The position numbers and the translations under genes were made by a program. The notes below the pieces were generated by a model. That model worked only from the letters and a program-made list of their open reading frames with translations, made no database searches and was not told the DNA's origin. This document shows positions 53,718 to 63,953 of a stretch of DNA of 64,000 bases, one piece after another. This stretch comes from Symbiodinium natans. Lineage: Eukaryota > Sar > Dinophyceae > Suessiales > Symbiodiniaceae. The first letter of the stretch is position 1; each line of letters opens with the position of its first letter. The DNA lies in the NCBI GenBank assembly GCA_905221605.1, contig CAJNDS010000514.1, positions 57,163 to 121,162 on the forward strand, given 5' to 3'.

Positions 53718-53779
53718 CTCAATTTCGGATGCTGCTTCAGCGCGTGGGCTTCGCGCTGAAGCAGCACGCTGAAATTGAG
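53718..53779. repeat. Long near-perfect hairpin 3' of the zinc-ribbon gene
   Basis: Arms CTCAATTTCGGATGCTGCTT... and its complement; inner 14 bp (GCTGCTTCAGCGCG / CGCGCTGAAGCAGC) are perfect around a 7-base loop. About 140 bp beyond the stop codon. A direct repeat TTGAGGTGGAACG follows. It could be a fold-back element or a 3' UTR structure. Confidence 0.8.
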
Positions 53780-53915
53780 GTGGAACGATACTTGAGGTGG
53801 AACGGTTAGGGAAACCCTTGAATTACGTTTTGCTTCCGCGGCACGGCGTGCTTGTGAAACTTTGCAAGCAAAGCCTGCCATCAACCCATTGCTGCACAAT
53901 CTCTTGCTTCTAGGC

Positions 53916-55448
53916 CTAGGCTGAAAGTACCCTTGGGTTCACGTCAGACATGCGGAACCATCGCAGCAAAGCCAACCGAACGAATGTCTGCTTGTCCTTC
54001 ACGAAGTATGGGACCACCAGGAGGCGCACGCCGGCTTGAGCGCACAGCTGCTCCTTCCTGTTGTCTCTCTCCTGCTGGCCGTGAAACTTTGTTACGTCGC
54101 CAAAATGAAAATAGTTGTCGGGCTCATAGTGCTGCGCGCCATGGTACTCAAAAGCCAAACGCAGCTCCGGGTTGTAGCCATCAAGTTGCAGCCCTCCTAA
54201 AAAACCTGGAAATGTTGCGCCAAACCTGGCCGGTGCAAAAATGGCTTCGAAAATCTGGCGCACTTCAGACTCATTTCGCCACCTCATAGCTGCACAGTGT
54301 GGACACCAGGTACGGCCATGCAAAACGCTGCCTGCAATAGCCGTCCATGTATGTCCAAGCGCACAGCGCCACAGAAGTTTTCTATACTTGTTTGTATATG
54401 TGGTGGACAAGCATTCTCCACCTAGGGATGCTGCGTGAGCTTGCAAACGCGCCAGGCCAATGGGTGCCTTGCCGGCGCAGAAAGGGCACCAGCTTCCGTG
54501 ATGAATGACGGATGCGGCACTTGCTTGCCACACATGGCCGACTTTGCATTTCCAGTTCAGGTGGCTATGCAGGTTCACATATCCTTCCGAGGTGCATTCG
54601 CCACCAAGTGCCGAAGCATGATCCTGCAAATGTTGCAAGGTTGGGGAAGCCTTCCTCGCGCAGTGTGGGCACCAAGTACCTTTGTACAGCACATTCTTGG
54701 GAGCGCTGCTCCATTGGTGACCAAATTCGCATTGCCACAGCACTTTTGTTGCAGAGTTCTGATAGCTAGCAGCCAAGCACAAGCCATGCTTGGTAGCAGC
54801 ATGCGCCTGCAAATCAAGCAGGCCCAGCCTTTTGCAAGTTCGTTTTCGCCCGGAGCCTTTTTGTTTCTCTGCTCTAGCTTGGAGGGCGCACTTCGGGCAC
54901 CAGCTGCCCACATACATGATGTTCGCTGGAGTTGCCTCCCACTGGTGTCCATCACTGCACTGCCATCGCATTTTTGTACGTGTATTCCGATACGCTGAGG
55001 CCAAGCAGAGTCCACCTTTGGACGCAGCATGGTCGTGCAAGCGCTGCATGCCAAGAGGGGCTGAGCCCGCACACACAGGGCACCAGGTCTTACTGTATTG
55101 GATGTTGTCTGGCTGTGCATACCATATATGCCCCAATTCACATTGCCATGGCACCTTGGCCCTGATGCCACGGTATTGCTCTGCAAGACACTGTCCACCC
55201 CTGGCCGCCGCAAGCTCCTTCAAACGTCGAAGGCCGGCCTCTTGTCGCATTGAAATTGCTTTCGCACCTCCGGGTCCTGCAGGCAGACCTGAGGACGCGG
55301 TGCAAACTCTGCTCGACAGCCGGCGCGTTTGGGAATCCAACGCGCGCATGGGTTGCAAAGTGCCAAAGCGGAGGCTCCCCAAGAAACCAGGGAGCGAATG
55401 CGGCTTCATGCTGCAAGTAGGGCCCCAATTACCACAAATGCCCCCCAA
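53916..55448 (-). CDS. Five-zinc-ribbon protein with a restriction-endonuclease-like C-terminus
   Basis: A single open frame of 510 codons, apparently intronless. Five repeated treble-clef/zinc-ribbon modules, each W.C..GH.W ... WCP.C, lie at about residues 100-127, 161-187, 237-263, 298-324 and 359-385, spaced by about 61-76 residues with helical linkers (LQ.HA...GG.CL). Residues about 390-490 have E (391-400), LDGYNPELRLAFEYHGAQHY and QQERDNRKEQLCAQAGVRLL then VVPY. This matches the Vsr/PD-(D/E)XK-like nuclease tail found with such ribbons in phage, giant-virus and protist proteins, as I know them. The role is probably DNA binding plus cleavage, as in selfish endonucleases; this is inference. 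The first 60 residues are poorly structured and Arg/Ser-rich, so the true start may be Met34 or Met67, or the region may be a targeting peptide. The lack of introns in an intron-dense genome suggests recent or foreign origin. Confidence 0.85.
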   Translation of the reverse strand: MGGICGNWGPTCSMKPHSLPGFLGSLRFGTLQPMRALDSQTRRLSSRVCTASSGLPAGPGGAKAISMRQEAGLRRLKELAAARGGQCLAEQYRGIRAKVPWQCELGHIWYAQPDNIQYSKTWCPVCAGSAPLGMQRLHDHAASKGGLCLASAYRNTRTKMRWQCSDGHQWEATPANIMYVGSWCPKCALQARAEKQKGSGRKRTCKRLGLLDLQAHAATKHGLCLAASYQNSATKVLWQCEFGHQWSSAPKNVLYKGTWCPHCARKASPTLQHLQDHASALGGECTSEGYVNLHSHLNWKCKVGHVWQASAASVIHHGSWCPFCAGKAPIGLARLQAHAASLGGECLSTTYTNKYRKLLWRCALGHTWTAIAGSVLHGRTWCPHCAAMRWRNESEVRQIFEAIFAPARFGATFPGFLGGLQLDGYNPELRLAFEYHGAQHYEPDNYFHFGDVTKFHGQQERDNRKEQLCAQAGVRLLVVPYFVKDKQTFVRLALLRWFRMSDVNPRVLSA

Positions 55449-55734
55449 AGCTTGAGAAGGTTCAAGTGGCCGCGCGACATCTGCTCTTCAAACTGCTACG
55501 TAATTAAACAAGATAATTAAAGGTTGGCACGTTTACTGCCACAACATGTCGAAGTCCGGCAAGGTCATCGGGTGATGTTGTCAGCTTCTGAAGGGAAGGG
55601 CCCCCAAAGGGCGGTACCAAGGCATCCTTAGGGAAGCTTAGCCTTAGTGAGAACTGGGCAATCACTGCGAGAGAACTAGGGCTACCTATTTCTTGGACCC
55701 CCCTCACCCTTAAGAACCTGGATGCATAGATACA

Positions 55735-55772
55735 TACACACATACATACATACATACATACAGACACACACA
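55735..55772. repeat. CATA/CACA microsatellite
   Basis: (ACAT)n then (CA)n directly outside the left terminal inverted repeat at 55,778. Confidence 0.9.
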
Positions 55773-55777
55773 CATAT

Positions 55778-57523
55778 GGGGTTGTATAAAAACCCCGTTA
55801 TAAATCTATTCATCCGTTCTAGGGTTATCGTTTTTTCTTGATTATCGTTTTACAGGGTTTTGTGGAACAACCTACACTTTCATGGATTGTAGTACAAGCT
55901 CAGTACTGGAACCGCCGCCCCCGTGAGCCGGCGGGATTTTCATTGATTTGTAGTACAAGCTTAGTACTGGAACCGCCGTCCCCGTGAGCCGGCGGGATTT
56001 TCATTGATTTGTAGTACAAGCTTAGTACTGGAACCGCCGTCCCCGTGAGCCGGCGGGATTTTCGTTGATTTGTAGTACAAGCGTAGTACTGGAACCGCCG
56101 TCCCCGTGAGTCGGCGGGATTCTCGTTGATTTATAGTACAAGCTTAGTACTGGAACCGCCGTCCCCGTGAGCCGGCGGGATTTTCGTTGATTTGTAGTAC
56201 AAGCTTAGCACGGGAACCGCCGTCCCCGTGAGCCGGCGGGATTTTCATTGATTTGTAGTACAAGCTTAGTACTGGAACCGCCGTCCCCGTGAGCCGGCTG
56301 CATTTTCGTTGATTTGTAGTACAAGTGTAGTACTGGAACCGCCGTCCCCGTGAGCCGGCGGGATTTTCATTGATTTGTAGTACAAGCTTAGTACTGGAAC
56401 CGCCGTCCCCGTGAGCCGGCGGGATTTTCATTGATTTGTAGTACAAGCTTAGTACGGGAACCGCCGTCCCCGTGAGCCGGCGGGATTTTCATTAATTTGT
56501 AGTACAAGCTTAGTACTGGAACCGCCGTCCCCGTGAGCCGGCGGGATTTTCGTTGATTTGTAGTACAAGCTTAGTACTGGAACTGCCGTCCCCGTGAGCC
56601 GGCGGGATTTTCATTGATTTGTAGTACAAGCTTAGTACTGGACCCGCCGTCCCCGTGAGCCGGCGGGATTTTCATTGATTTGTAGTACAAGCTTAGTACT
56701 GGAACCGCCGTCCCCGTGAGCCGGCGGGATTTTCATTGATTTGTAGTACAAGCTTAGTACTGGAACCGCCGTCCCCGTGAGCCGGCGGGATTTTCGTTGA
56801 TTTGTAGTACAAGCTTAGTACTGGAACCGCCGTCCCCGTGAGCCGGCGGGATTTTCATTGATTTGTAGTACAAGCTTAGTACTGGAACCGCCGTCCCCGT
56901 GAGCCGGCGGGATTTTCATTGATTTGTAGTACAAGCTTAGTACTGGAACCGCCGTCCGCGTGAGCCGTCGGGATTTTCATTGATTTGTAGTACAAGCTTA
57001 GTACGGGAACCGCCGTCCCCGTGAGCCGGCGGGATTTTCCATTGATTTGTAGTACAAGCTTAGTACTGGAACCGCCGTCCCCGTGAGCCGGCGATATTTT
57101 CATTGATTTGTAGTACAAGCTTAGTACTGGAACCGCCGTCCCCGTGAGCCGGCGATATTTTCATTGATTTGTAGTACAAGCTTAGTACTGGAACCGCCGT
57201 CCCCGTGAGCCGGCGGGATTTTCATTGATTTGTAGTACAAGCTTAGTACTGGAACCGCCGTCCGCGTGAGCCGTCGTGATTTTCGTTGATTTGTAGTACA
57301 AGCTTAGTACTGGAACCGCCGTCCTGTGAGCCGGCTGGATTTTCGTTGATTTGTAGTACAAGCTTAGTACTGGTGTCGCCTGCCTGCCGCGATGCAGCAA
57401 TCAGGCCGTTTTATAACGTTATCTTTTTTTCTTGATTATCGTTTTACGAGTCAGGGGCACTGCCCCAAACGCTTCGGGCAACTCCTTTCATAAATCGAAC
57501 GCGCGGGGTTTTTATACAACCCC
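55778..57523. mobile_element. Non-autonomous TIR element carrying a 61-bp satellite
   Basis: Perfect 20-bp terminal inverted repeats: GGGGTTGTATAAAAACCCCG at 55,778-55,797 and its complement at 57,504-57,523, both flanked by ATAT (possible target duplication). Each TIR is itself a hairpin (GGGGTT/AACCCC). Just inside are two direct copies of a 29-bp string (TTCTTGATTATCGTTTTAC at its end) at 55,825-55,853 and 57,419-57,447 bracketing the satellite. No transposase frame is present, so any movement would be by a transposase supplied elsewhere. It lies upstream of the zinc-ribbon gene. Confidence 0.85.
55879..57373. repeat. 61-bp tandem satellite, about 24 copies
   Basis: The unit contains GATTTGTAGTACAAGCTTAG, TACTGGAACCGCCGTCCCC and GTGAGCCGGCGGGATTTTC. 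Two short hairpins per unit: AGTAC-AAGCTTA-GTACT and CCGCC...GGCGG. Copies are 90-100% alike, the most divergent at the ends (TGGATTGTAG at left; CTGTGAGCCGGCTGG at right). Since 61 is not a multiple of 3, open frames through it are incidental. Confidence 0.97.
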
Positions 57524-58870
57524 ATATATATATATATATATATGTATAGAAATATATTCTTTTGAATGTGAAGTAAGAGTTTTGCGCATCTTGCTCGTGG
57601 CTAACATTTGAGACCTGAGGGACTGGCAAGAGGCGTAAGGAGGTCCATGGAAGCCGACGGCAAAGTGAACCCGAAGTTGAAAAGCTGCTGCTCCTCAGGG
57701 AAACAGATGCAAATGAGCAAGTGCCAAGTGCACAAATACATACCATACATGAACCAGGTGGATTTGCGCATACTAAAGCTGCCTGCAAGATCCTACGATG
57801 CAAGCTTGCAAGCAAATAGAATGTAAAATGCCGTGCCGCGAGGAGCTGAAGTTCGCGTCGGAAACATCACATTCTCGATAGCAATCGTTTGTACTTAGAC
57901 TTAGGGTTTAGGAGTCGGGCTCAATTAAGATGTAGAGTTTAAGATGTTCAGGTGATGGCAGTTCAAGTCCTGACTTTGTTGGCCGTAGCTGATGGTCACA
58001 GCTTCGCCTGCCTGGCTCTGCAATCGCTGTCGGCTAGCACATCTTTTGCGGGCAACTGCTACCGGAAGGAGCGGCGGGCTGCAAAATTGACATCTGCAAC
58101 TACTACTACTTGCTTAAGAACCCGCAAAAAAAGCAAATAGTCTCCCTATTGCCCTTGTAGGGAAGAACTGTTTTTTGGGTTCCTAAACAAAAAGCAGGCA
58201 ATCAAACCGCAGAAACATCCTACTAATCAGCATCCATACCGACTGGACTCCATGATGCAACATGCCGCCTGCAGATCTTTAGCTGCCACGAGCTCGATGG
58301 CATCATCTGCGCCCAGCCGGCACAGGGCCGTAGGATCCTTATGAGCCAGGTCTGCATCACGCGCCGGCGCTTCTCCTGAAAATTTAGTAGGTTGATGTCG
58401 GCTTGCACACCTCGATCCTAAACCCTAAACCTGGACTCCTGGCCATCCCATGCGGCAGGGAACGCCCTCTCTGATCACTTTCACTTGGGTACCTTCATCA
58501 ACTTTTCTGCTCCTGCATTGTGTAACAGAAGAAATGCAACACTCAAACATATGTTGTGTGGGGTAGCATCAGGAAGCCGGATCTTATTGCTGGGCGAGCG
58601 GCGGCCGAACAGTTTGCGAAGTCCACCAGCCTGTGTTGCAGTATGGTACATACATACAGATCACTTGCTTGAAATGGCGTCGTCATGTGTTCATGCTTCT
58701 TTCCTTGTTTTTTTGTGTCACGCCTTTTCTTGTCGAAATGCAAACAGAAAGAATACAAGATAACTACATTGGAAATTGACTGTCGAGGAACCCAACATTG
58801 GCTTTTGCCCCAGGAGCCCGATAACAATAAGAGCGTGGGCGAAATGCCAAATTCGGGCCTCTTCACGGGG
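57524..58870. other. No firm gene; short AT tract and weak frames
   Basis: (AT)n at 57,523-57,543 directly outside the right TIR. Open frames on both strands (for example minus 58,543-58,866) do not look like known proteins. Two tiny telomeric remnants at 57,900 and 58,418. Confidence 0.35.
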
Positions 58871-58879
58871 GAAAAATCA

Positions 58880-59332
58880 TCAATGTCTTGAATTCATTAG
58901 CTTTGCCCAGGTGCCCACTCCAAAGGTCGGGAGATCACTGTATGCAAAAAAGGTCTCAAGGCTTTTCAGGCCCTTTGCCTGCGATCTTTGCATTATGCCA
59001 ACATGCAGAATATTGCTATTGCAGAACGTTGCAAGGATGCACCAATTGTAGGCAAGGAACGGCACCATGCCCTGCATAGCTGCAGCGTCCTGGAATGCGT
59101 TGCTGGAAGAATGTTGGAATGCCGGTTTGAAACAGACGACTGATTCAGTGACACTCCTCGTCTGTCGATGCCGCCAGGCAAGGACCCGCCCTGCACGGCC
59201 CAAAAACACCAGGCGCATAGCATAGGGGCAGCGTTTGCTTGGGAAACCGGCGTTTGCCAGTATACTCCTACTCAATCGAAAATGATGATGGGGGAGTAGC
59301 TTAACCAAGCTGCGTTGCTGGAGCAAGGACAT
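58880..59332 (-). CDS. Coding candidate, unknown, about 150 codons
   Basis: Minus frame with a mixed, non-repetitive sequence, better in its second half: NAFQDAAAMQGMVPFLAYNW, then CILATFCNSNILHVGI and LKSLETFFAYSDLPTFGVGT. A Cys/hydrophobic middle segment could be a membrane span. No family. The plus strand is open too, so confidence is low. Confidence 0.3.
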   Translation of the reverse strand: MSLLQQRSLVKLLPHHHFRLSRSILANAGFPSKRCPYAMRLVFLGRAGRVLAWRHRQTRSVTESVVCFKPAFQHSSSNAFQDAAAMQGMVPFLAYNWCILATFCNSNILHVGIMQRSQAKGLKSLETFFAYSDLPTFGVGTWAKLMNSRH

Positions 59333-59734
59333 GTTTTTCTCATAGGGGTTGTGTGAACACAGATGATTAGAAATTGTATTTACCGGGATTGCATGTGTGA
59401 CCGTTCCAAGCTGGCCGCAGGGGGAAAAAATAGAGAAGATTGCAGAAAGGTTTGCCTTCTAAGTTGCTTTGGAGCTGCTCTGTTTAAAAAATGCAGCATA
59501 CGTCGGGGACTTAGTCTAGATAGTCAAGTGCAATCCCCACGTGCCTGGTTAGAATGGCTGCTTTGGCCCACCGAAGCCGCTCCGTGCTCCACGGCGCGGA
59601 CAATTGCGGCAAATGCTCCGTCGCAGCCTGGCGTGTTGAATGCTGGGCTTGGGATTTGTTTCTTGGTTCGTGACGCCTAGACAAATAAGTGTACTAAATT
59701 CTGGAACGCGATGTCCCGCTGAAACAACCAACTC

Positions 59735-60300
59735 TTGATCTCATATGCGTGGAACCACTTGGCACGGCCCACGCTCGCAAACTTGAAGCGCAACTTTGCA
59801 CGAGAGCTAGTTTTTGGCATGAGTCCTCGCTTGAACACGTGCAGGGGCCTGCTGCTCTTCCACAAGCTGCGCGTTTTGCGCTGCCAGTGCCAGGAGCAGG
59901 GCCGAACCCCGGAGCTGGACATCAACCTCCTCCTGGCTCCAAACGAAACTTTGGAATATCTTCACCACGCTCGGACATGGGAAGTCTTTGTACTTTTCGA
60001 CGGTACCTTTCTTGAGTCGTGCCAAAACATGGCCAAGCTGATGCTGAAGGAAGTTGCGTTTTCGATTTCATCCTGGGCCACGCCTCCGTGAAATACAGCG
60101 GGAGCGTGGGGAACTCGGATGGGATGGAGAGAAGATATTCTTCCAATCCAAGCAAATCCTCACCTCAGAAGTCGTGTCCCAGTTGAAGCACAAAAAAAGG
60201 GGGGTGTCACACCACGGAGTAGATAGAGCCTTCATGCTAAAGTCTGCTGGGGCTCACACCCTTCTCTGCAGCTCGCCTGGCCTGCCCCACACGGGCTAAC
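59735..60300. CDS. Coding region, strand unresolved
   Basis: Plus 59,735-60,091 reads PELDINLLLAPNETLEYLHH then ARTWEVFVLFDGTFLESCQN; minus 59,807-60,025 reads SVVKIFQSFVWSQEEVDVQL then RGSALLLALAAQNAQLVEEQ. Both look like protein. The minus reading agrees with the general gene orientation. No family recognised for either. Confidence 0.3.
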
Positions 60301-61286
60301 ACGGGTTTTGGTATAGACGAAACCCCAAACCAAGGTTTCCGAAAATAGTGGTACCCCGTAGTTATATTTATTTTATGAGTATTTTCCCCTTACTTTGAGG
60401 ATCCATTTCAGGGGCTTCTATTCTACTGGGCACCCCAATGTTGGGAAATGCCCAAATAACTGTCCAAAGTGCACTTGACGCCGTGCCTCCGCAATGAGTG
60501 CCACTAAGGCCACGTCGGGCGCCAAGTCGTGGCAACCGAGGGTGGACTGCCTCAGGCATGTTTTGCACGCCACCCAATACTGCATACGAGGAAGGCTGCT
60601 TGTTTATCCCCACAGCCTCGCGTCTTATGTCGAGCTCGTCTGAATATACTTCAGAGGGCCATTCACCAACCCTCAGAAAAAATACGTGTTAGGCTGGCCT
60701 CATCGGGGTCGGGTGGCTTGGAAAAAGGCAGGAGGTACACAAGCTTCGCGGTACGGGAACCAACTAATTAGATGCGAACGGGAGAGCGCTACTTTTGAAG
60801 GCGATGCGGCAACACAACCTACCACTGCTTCTGCAGGTAATCAAAAACCTAGACCCAGCCACCAGGATTTCAGAAGCCTTCATGGTCTGTAATGAGCTCC
60901 ATGACATCACAGCCAAGGTGCGCCATGGCGCCACTCAGGACGGCGGAGCGGGGTACCTCGTTTGCAAGGCAAGCCACACGTTGCTTTCAAAAAGCCACAC
61001 GTTGCACCCGGCCGCACAGGAAAAAACACTATAACTAAAGAAAATAAAGGGGTCACCCGCAAGAGCACCGAACCTGCAGCGACGGGGTTGATGACGACAA
61101 GTCCGGCCCCTGGCTTGGGACGTGTTCTTCTGATGAAAAACCACGGATGCGTCGCATCATCAATGCTTCATTGGCCTGCCGCACCCTGGTGCTGGCGTCG
61201 CAGTGACAGGTGCGCAAATGCACCCGCAGCCTGGCAAAATACCAAAACAACTTAATGGGCCTCCCGCCAACATTCATCATTGGTTC
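60301..61286. other. Weak frames only
   Basis: Plus 60,795-60,990 reads LLLQVIKNLDPATRISEAFM then VCNELHDITAKVRHG, a protein-like stretch without recognised family; minus 61,053-61,280 is open as well. No telomeric arrays. Confidence 0.3.
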
Positions 61287-61404
61287 TTGGGATGTTCCAC
61301 CCTTATGCTCACAATCTTGAACTCATGACAGTCCTTAATAGGGATCATAGTATTTCTATTACAGTCCCCACTAAGGATTTTTAGTATGACGGGGAACATC
61401 CCAA
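61287..61404. mobile_element. MITE-like element, family B copy 5
   Basis: TTGGGATGTTCCACCCTTAT ... GGGGAACATCCCAA with core CAGTCCTTAATAGGGATCAT. It shows that the array-poor right end shares element families with the array-rich left part. Confidence 0.88.
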
Positions 61405-61859
61405 AAAAGTTATTCGCGACACTCGTTTCCGGTAAACAAACCTGCATTTTGAGTTGCCGCTTCCAACCCCTTCTCCACGCCACGCAATTTCAACACAATT
61501 GCATGTCTTACAGCAAAAAGCGCGTCCTTGCGACATCTCACGTCACACCTGCTTGTTTACCATCATAGAACAACTGGCTACCTGCGTCACAACAAATCAC
61601 GTGCATGTCTTTGTCGGGCACACAAACGCCGCAGCTTTGCCCACCTGCAACGCTGGTGGCATTGGCAGTGGTTGTGGCCATTGCCTCGTGCTCAAACAAC
61701 TCAATTATGAATGACCGCGACCCCCCCCCACTGATTATGACGCGTAATGTGTTGCGCCAGGCGTAACAACCTATACACGTTCAACGGCCAGAAAGCGTTT
61801 CCGACAGCTTCACTTGTTTGCACTCAAGTCAACGCCTTCAGGGTGGCTATGTCCCCATG

Positions 61860-62225
61860 GTTCTTGTGTCATTCCCCACCCTCGGTGTGGGGTTGTTAGA
61901 TTTTAAACTCAGCTCTTCTCCTCGCCCGGATCTCTTCTCCTCGCACGGAACTCTTCCCCTCGCCCGGTCTACTCCTAGCTCTGGAGTGCCCATCCCCAAG
62001 TGTCCCTGGAGTGCGCAACACTAGCGTGTCCCTGGAGTGCCCAACCACAGAGTCTCCCTGGAGTGCAACGCCCCTTAGAGTGCCCAGCCCCAGAATGTTT
62101 TTTTTTTAAATTCCCCTGAATTGCCCAACCCCAGAGCGGCCCCGGAGTGCCCAGAATGTCTCTGGAGTGCTCAACCCCAGAGTTTGCCAGAGTGTCCCTG
62201 GGGATGTTCGAAATCAAATAATTTA
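61860..62225. mobile_element. Family N dispersed repeat, inverse orientation to 25,885
   Basis: Starts CACCCTCGGTGTGGGGTTGT and ends GGGATGTTCGAAATCAAATA. The inside is eight or more degenerate units like GTCCCTGGAGTGCCCAACCC. Before them are pyrimidine-rich repeats of CTCTTCTCCTCGC. There is a T-run at about 62,098-62,108. Confidence 0.85.
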
Positions 62226-63800
62226 GTTGCCGACCCGGACCCCAGTCGAGCAGATGTAAAACAGGTGCGATGAAAAAAATAGAAACAAAATAATTTATGA
62301 GGAGCCAAACCTAGAAAAAACAGCGGGAACCACCAGCGGGAACCACCAGTAAACAGGACGCTTTAGCGCCATGATGGGTTTGATGTGCTTGTGGAACATC
62401 CCTGCTGTGCCCTTCCGCCACGCTCAGGCACAGCCCTAATGCTGCAAGCCTATACCACCATCGAAGCGCGCCAGCTGCTGGCAAGGAAACCATCATGGCC
62501 AGCAGCAGCGTGGCAGCGCAAGAAGCCTGCCCAGAATGAATCCCACTTCGTCTGCAAACCCTGGGATATCCCGAGGTGCTCAAGCAGCGAATGAATGAAT
62601 GCATGCATGGTCTGAATACATGAATGCATGGATGAATGAATGGAACGAACCGCCCATTTCGTTCTTACTTTGTTTTGCCTGCGACATCCACGCGGCTCCC
62701 TGTGCGGCTGGTGGCGCTCAGATTAGCTCAGCGGGATATGGTGGTCTGCACAAGCTTGGGCGGACAACTGGGTGCATCACGCGCACACGAATACCTTGTC
62801 CGTTAGTGTCCGTTTCTCGTAGGAAAAGGGTTGGCTAACATGGCCTCGCAGCTTCGGCAGGGCGAGAGGGAAAAGGCGACCCGCTGATGCTACTTGCCTT
62901 GCGCCGCCTCCAGTCCAATAGCATTCCGAAGAACGCGAGTTTTGGATACCATCTACCTAGTCGCGTGCCCTGCCCGTGTCGCCCATCTCAGCGAGCGCCT
63001 GCACCAACACTGTGCACGCGCATGCACGCTTGCGCTTCGCCCGTGCCAGTACGTTCATTTGGATTGGAGTGAGGCTGGCATCCCGCCTGATGGGCATGAC
63101 GGGCGTGCCCCACACGCTGCAGGGTCGTCGCCTTGTCCGATGCTGCCTCCGCTTGGATAAGTCAAGCACGGCTGCCTACGTGCGCACGTTCCGCTAGCCA
63201 ATTCCCCGTACAGCCGGCTACGCTACCACGAACAGTAGGTTTAAGTCAACCCTGCCGGGGTGAAGTCCGGCCAAGCCCATGTGCCACAGGGTTTGGGCTT
63301 GCTTCCTCATATCTTCAACATTTCTCATATTTCATCAGACTTTGAATTGCGCGTATAGTACTGTGCGCTGTGCACATGGTTTTGGGACGTTTTGGGGTCG
63401 TTGTGTGTGCTGTATGTAACCCGAAGCTTCTGATGCTAAGAAGCATGGACGTTCTGGTCGCATTGGCGTGCGCGGGGTTTAAGGTTGAAGGTTTACGAAG
63501 ACTTGGCTGCTGCTGTGCGGCCTCGGATAAGCCTGGGTTGCAGGAGAATTTTTTCAGAACCACTCGTTCTCGCACTGTTTGGCGCCTGGGACACACCGAG
63601 AGAGGGCGCCAGCGGCTGCCTCGCGTCCCGCTGAGCCAGTCTGAGCGCCAGCTTGCGTCGCAGTAGCCGCTGAGCCAATCTGCGCACCACCAGCTTAGCA
63701 GGCGTAGCACCATGAGCTTGCGTCATCTCCGCGCGGAAAGCCGACAGTCCTAGCGCCAACAATCGCCGAGCCAGTCGCTGAGCCAGTCTGAGCACCACCA
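62226..63800. other. No firm gene
   Basis: Minus 62,311-62,604 has a hydrophobic stretch (ASCAATLLLAMMVSLPAAGA) that could be a signal or membrane segment. The rest is open in several frames without recognisable protein. 63,660-63,810 contains several AGCCAGTC/TGAGC-type direct repeats. Confidence 0.3.
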
Positions 63801-63814
63801 GCTTGCGCCGGTGA

Positions 63815-63919
63815 GTACGTATGTAGGTAACACAAATGAATGTGTGCAATTCTGTATGTATGTCTGTATGTTTGTATGTACATATGTATGTACGTGTGTA
63901 TGTGTATGTGTACGTGTAC

Positions 63920-63953
<34 letters not shown>

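Noticed and set aside
54435-55455. Plus-strand frames of 187 and 221 codons opposite the zinc-ribbon gene
   Set aside because: They are antisense shadows; the minus frame has five regular Cys/His modules and a recognisable C-terminal domain.
56144-57400. Long minus-strand frames with a repeating YYKSMKIPPAHGDGG peptide
   Set aside because: They come from the 61-bp satellite cycling through three frames; there is no start context, and the stop-free length follows from repeat composition.
62708-62790. tRNA-like string TTAGCTCAGCGGGATATGG
   Set aside because: It resembles a tRNA 5' half and A box, but no B box (GGTTCRANNCC), anticodon arm or acceptor pairing follows.
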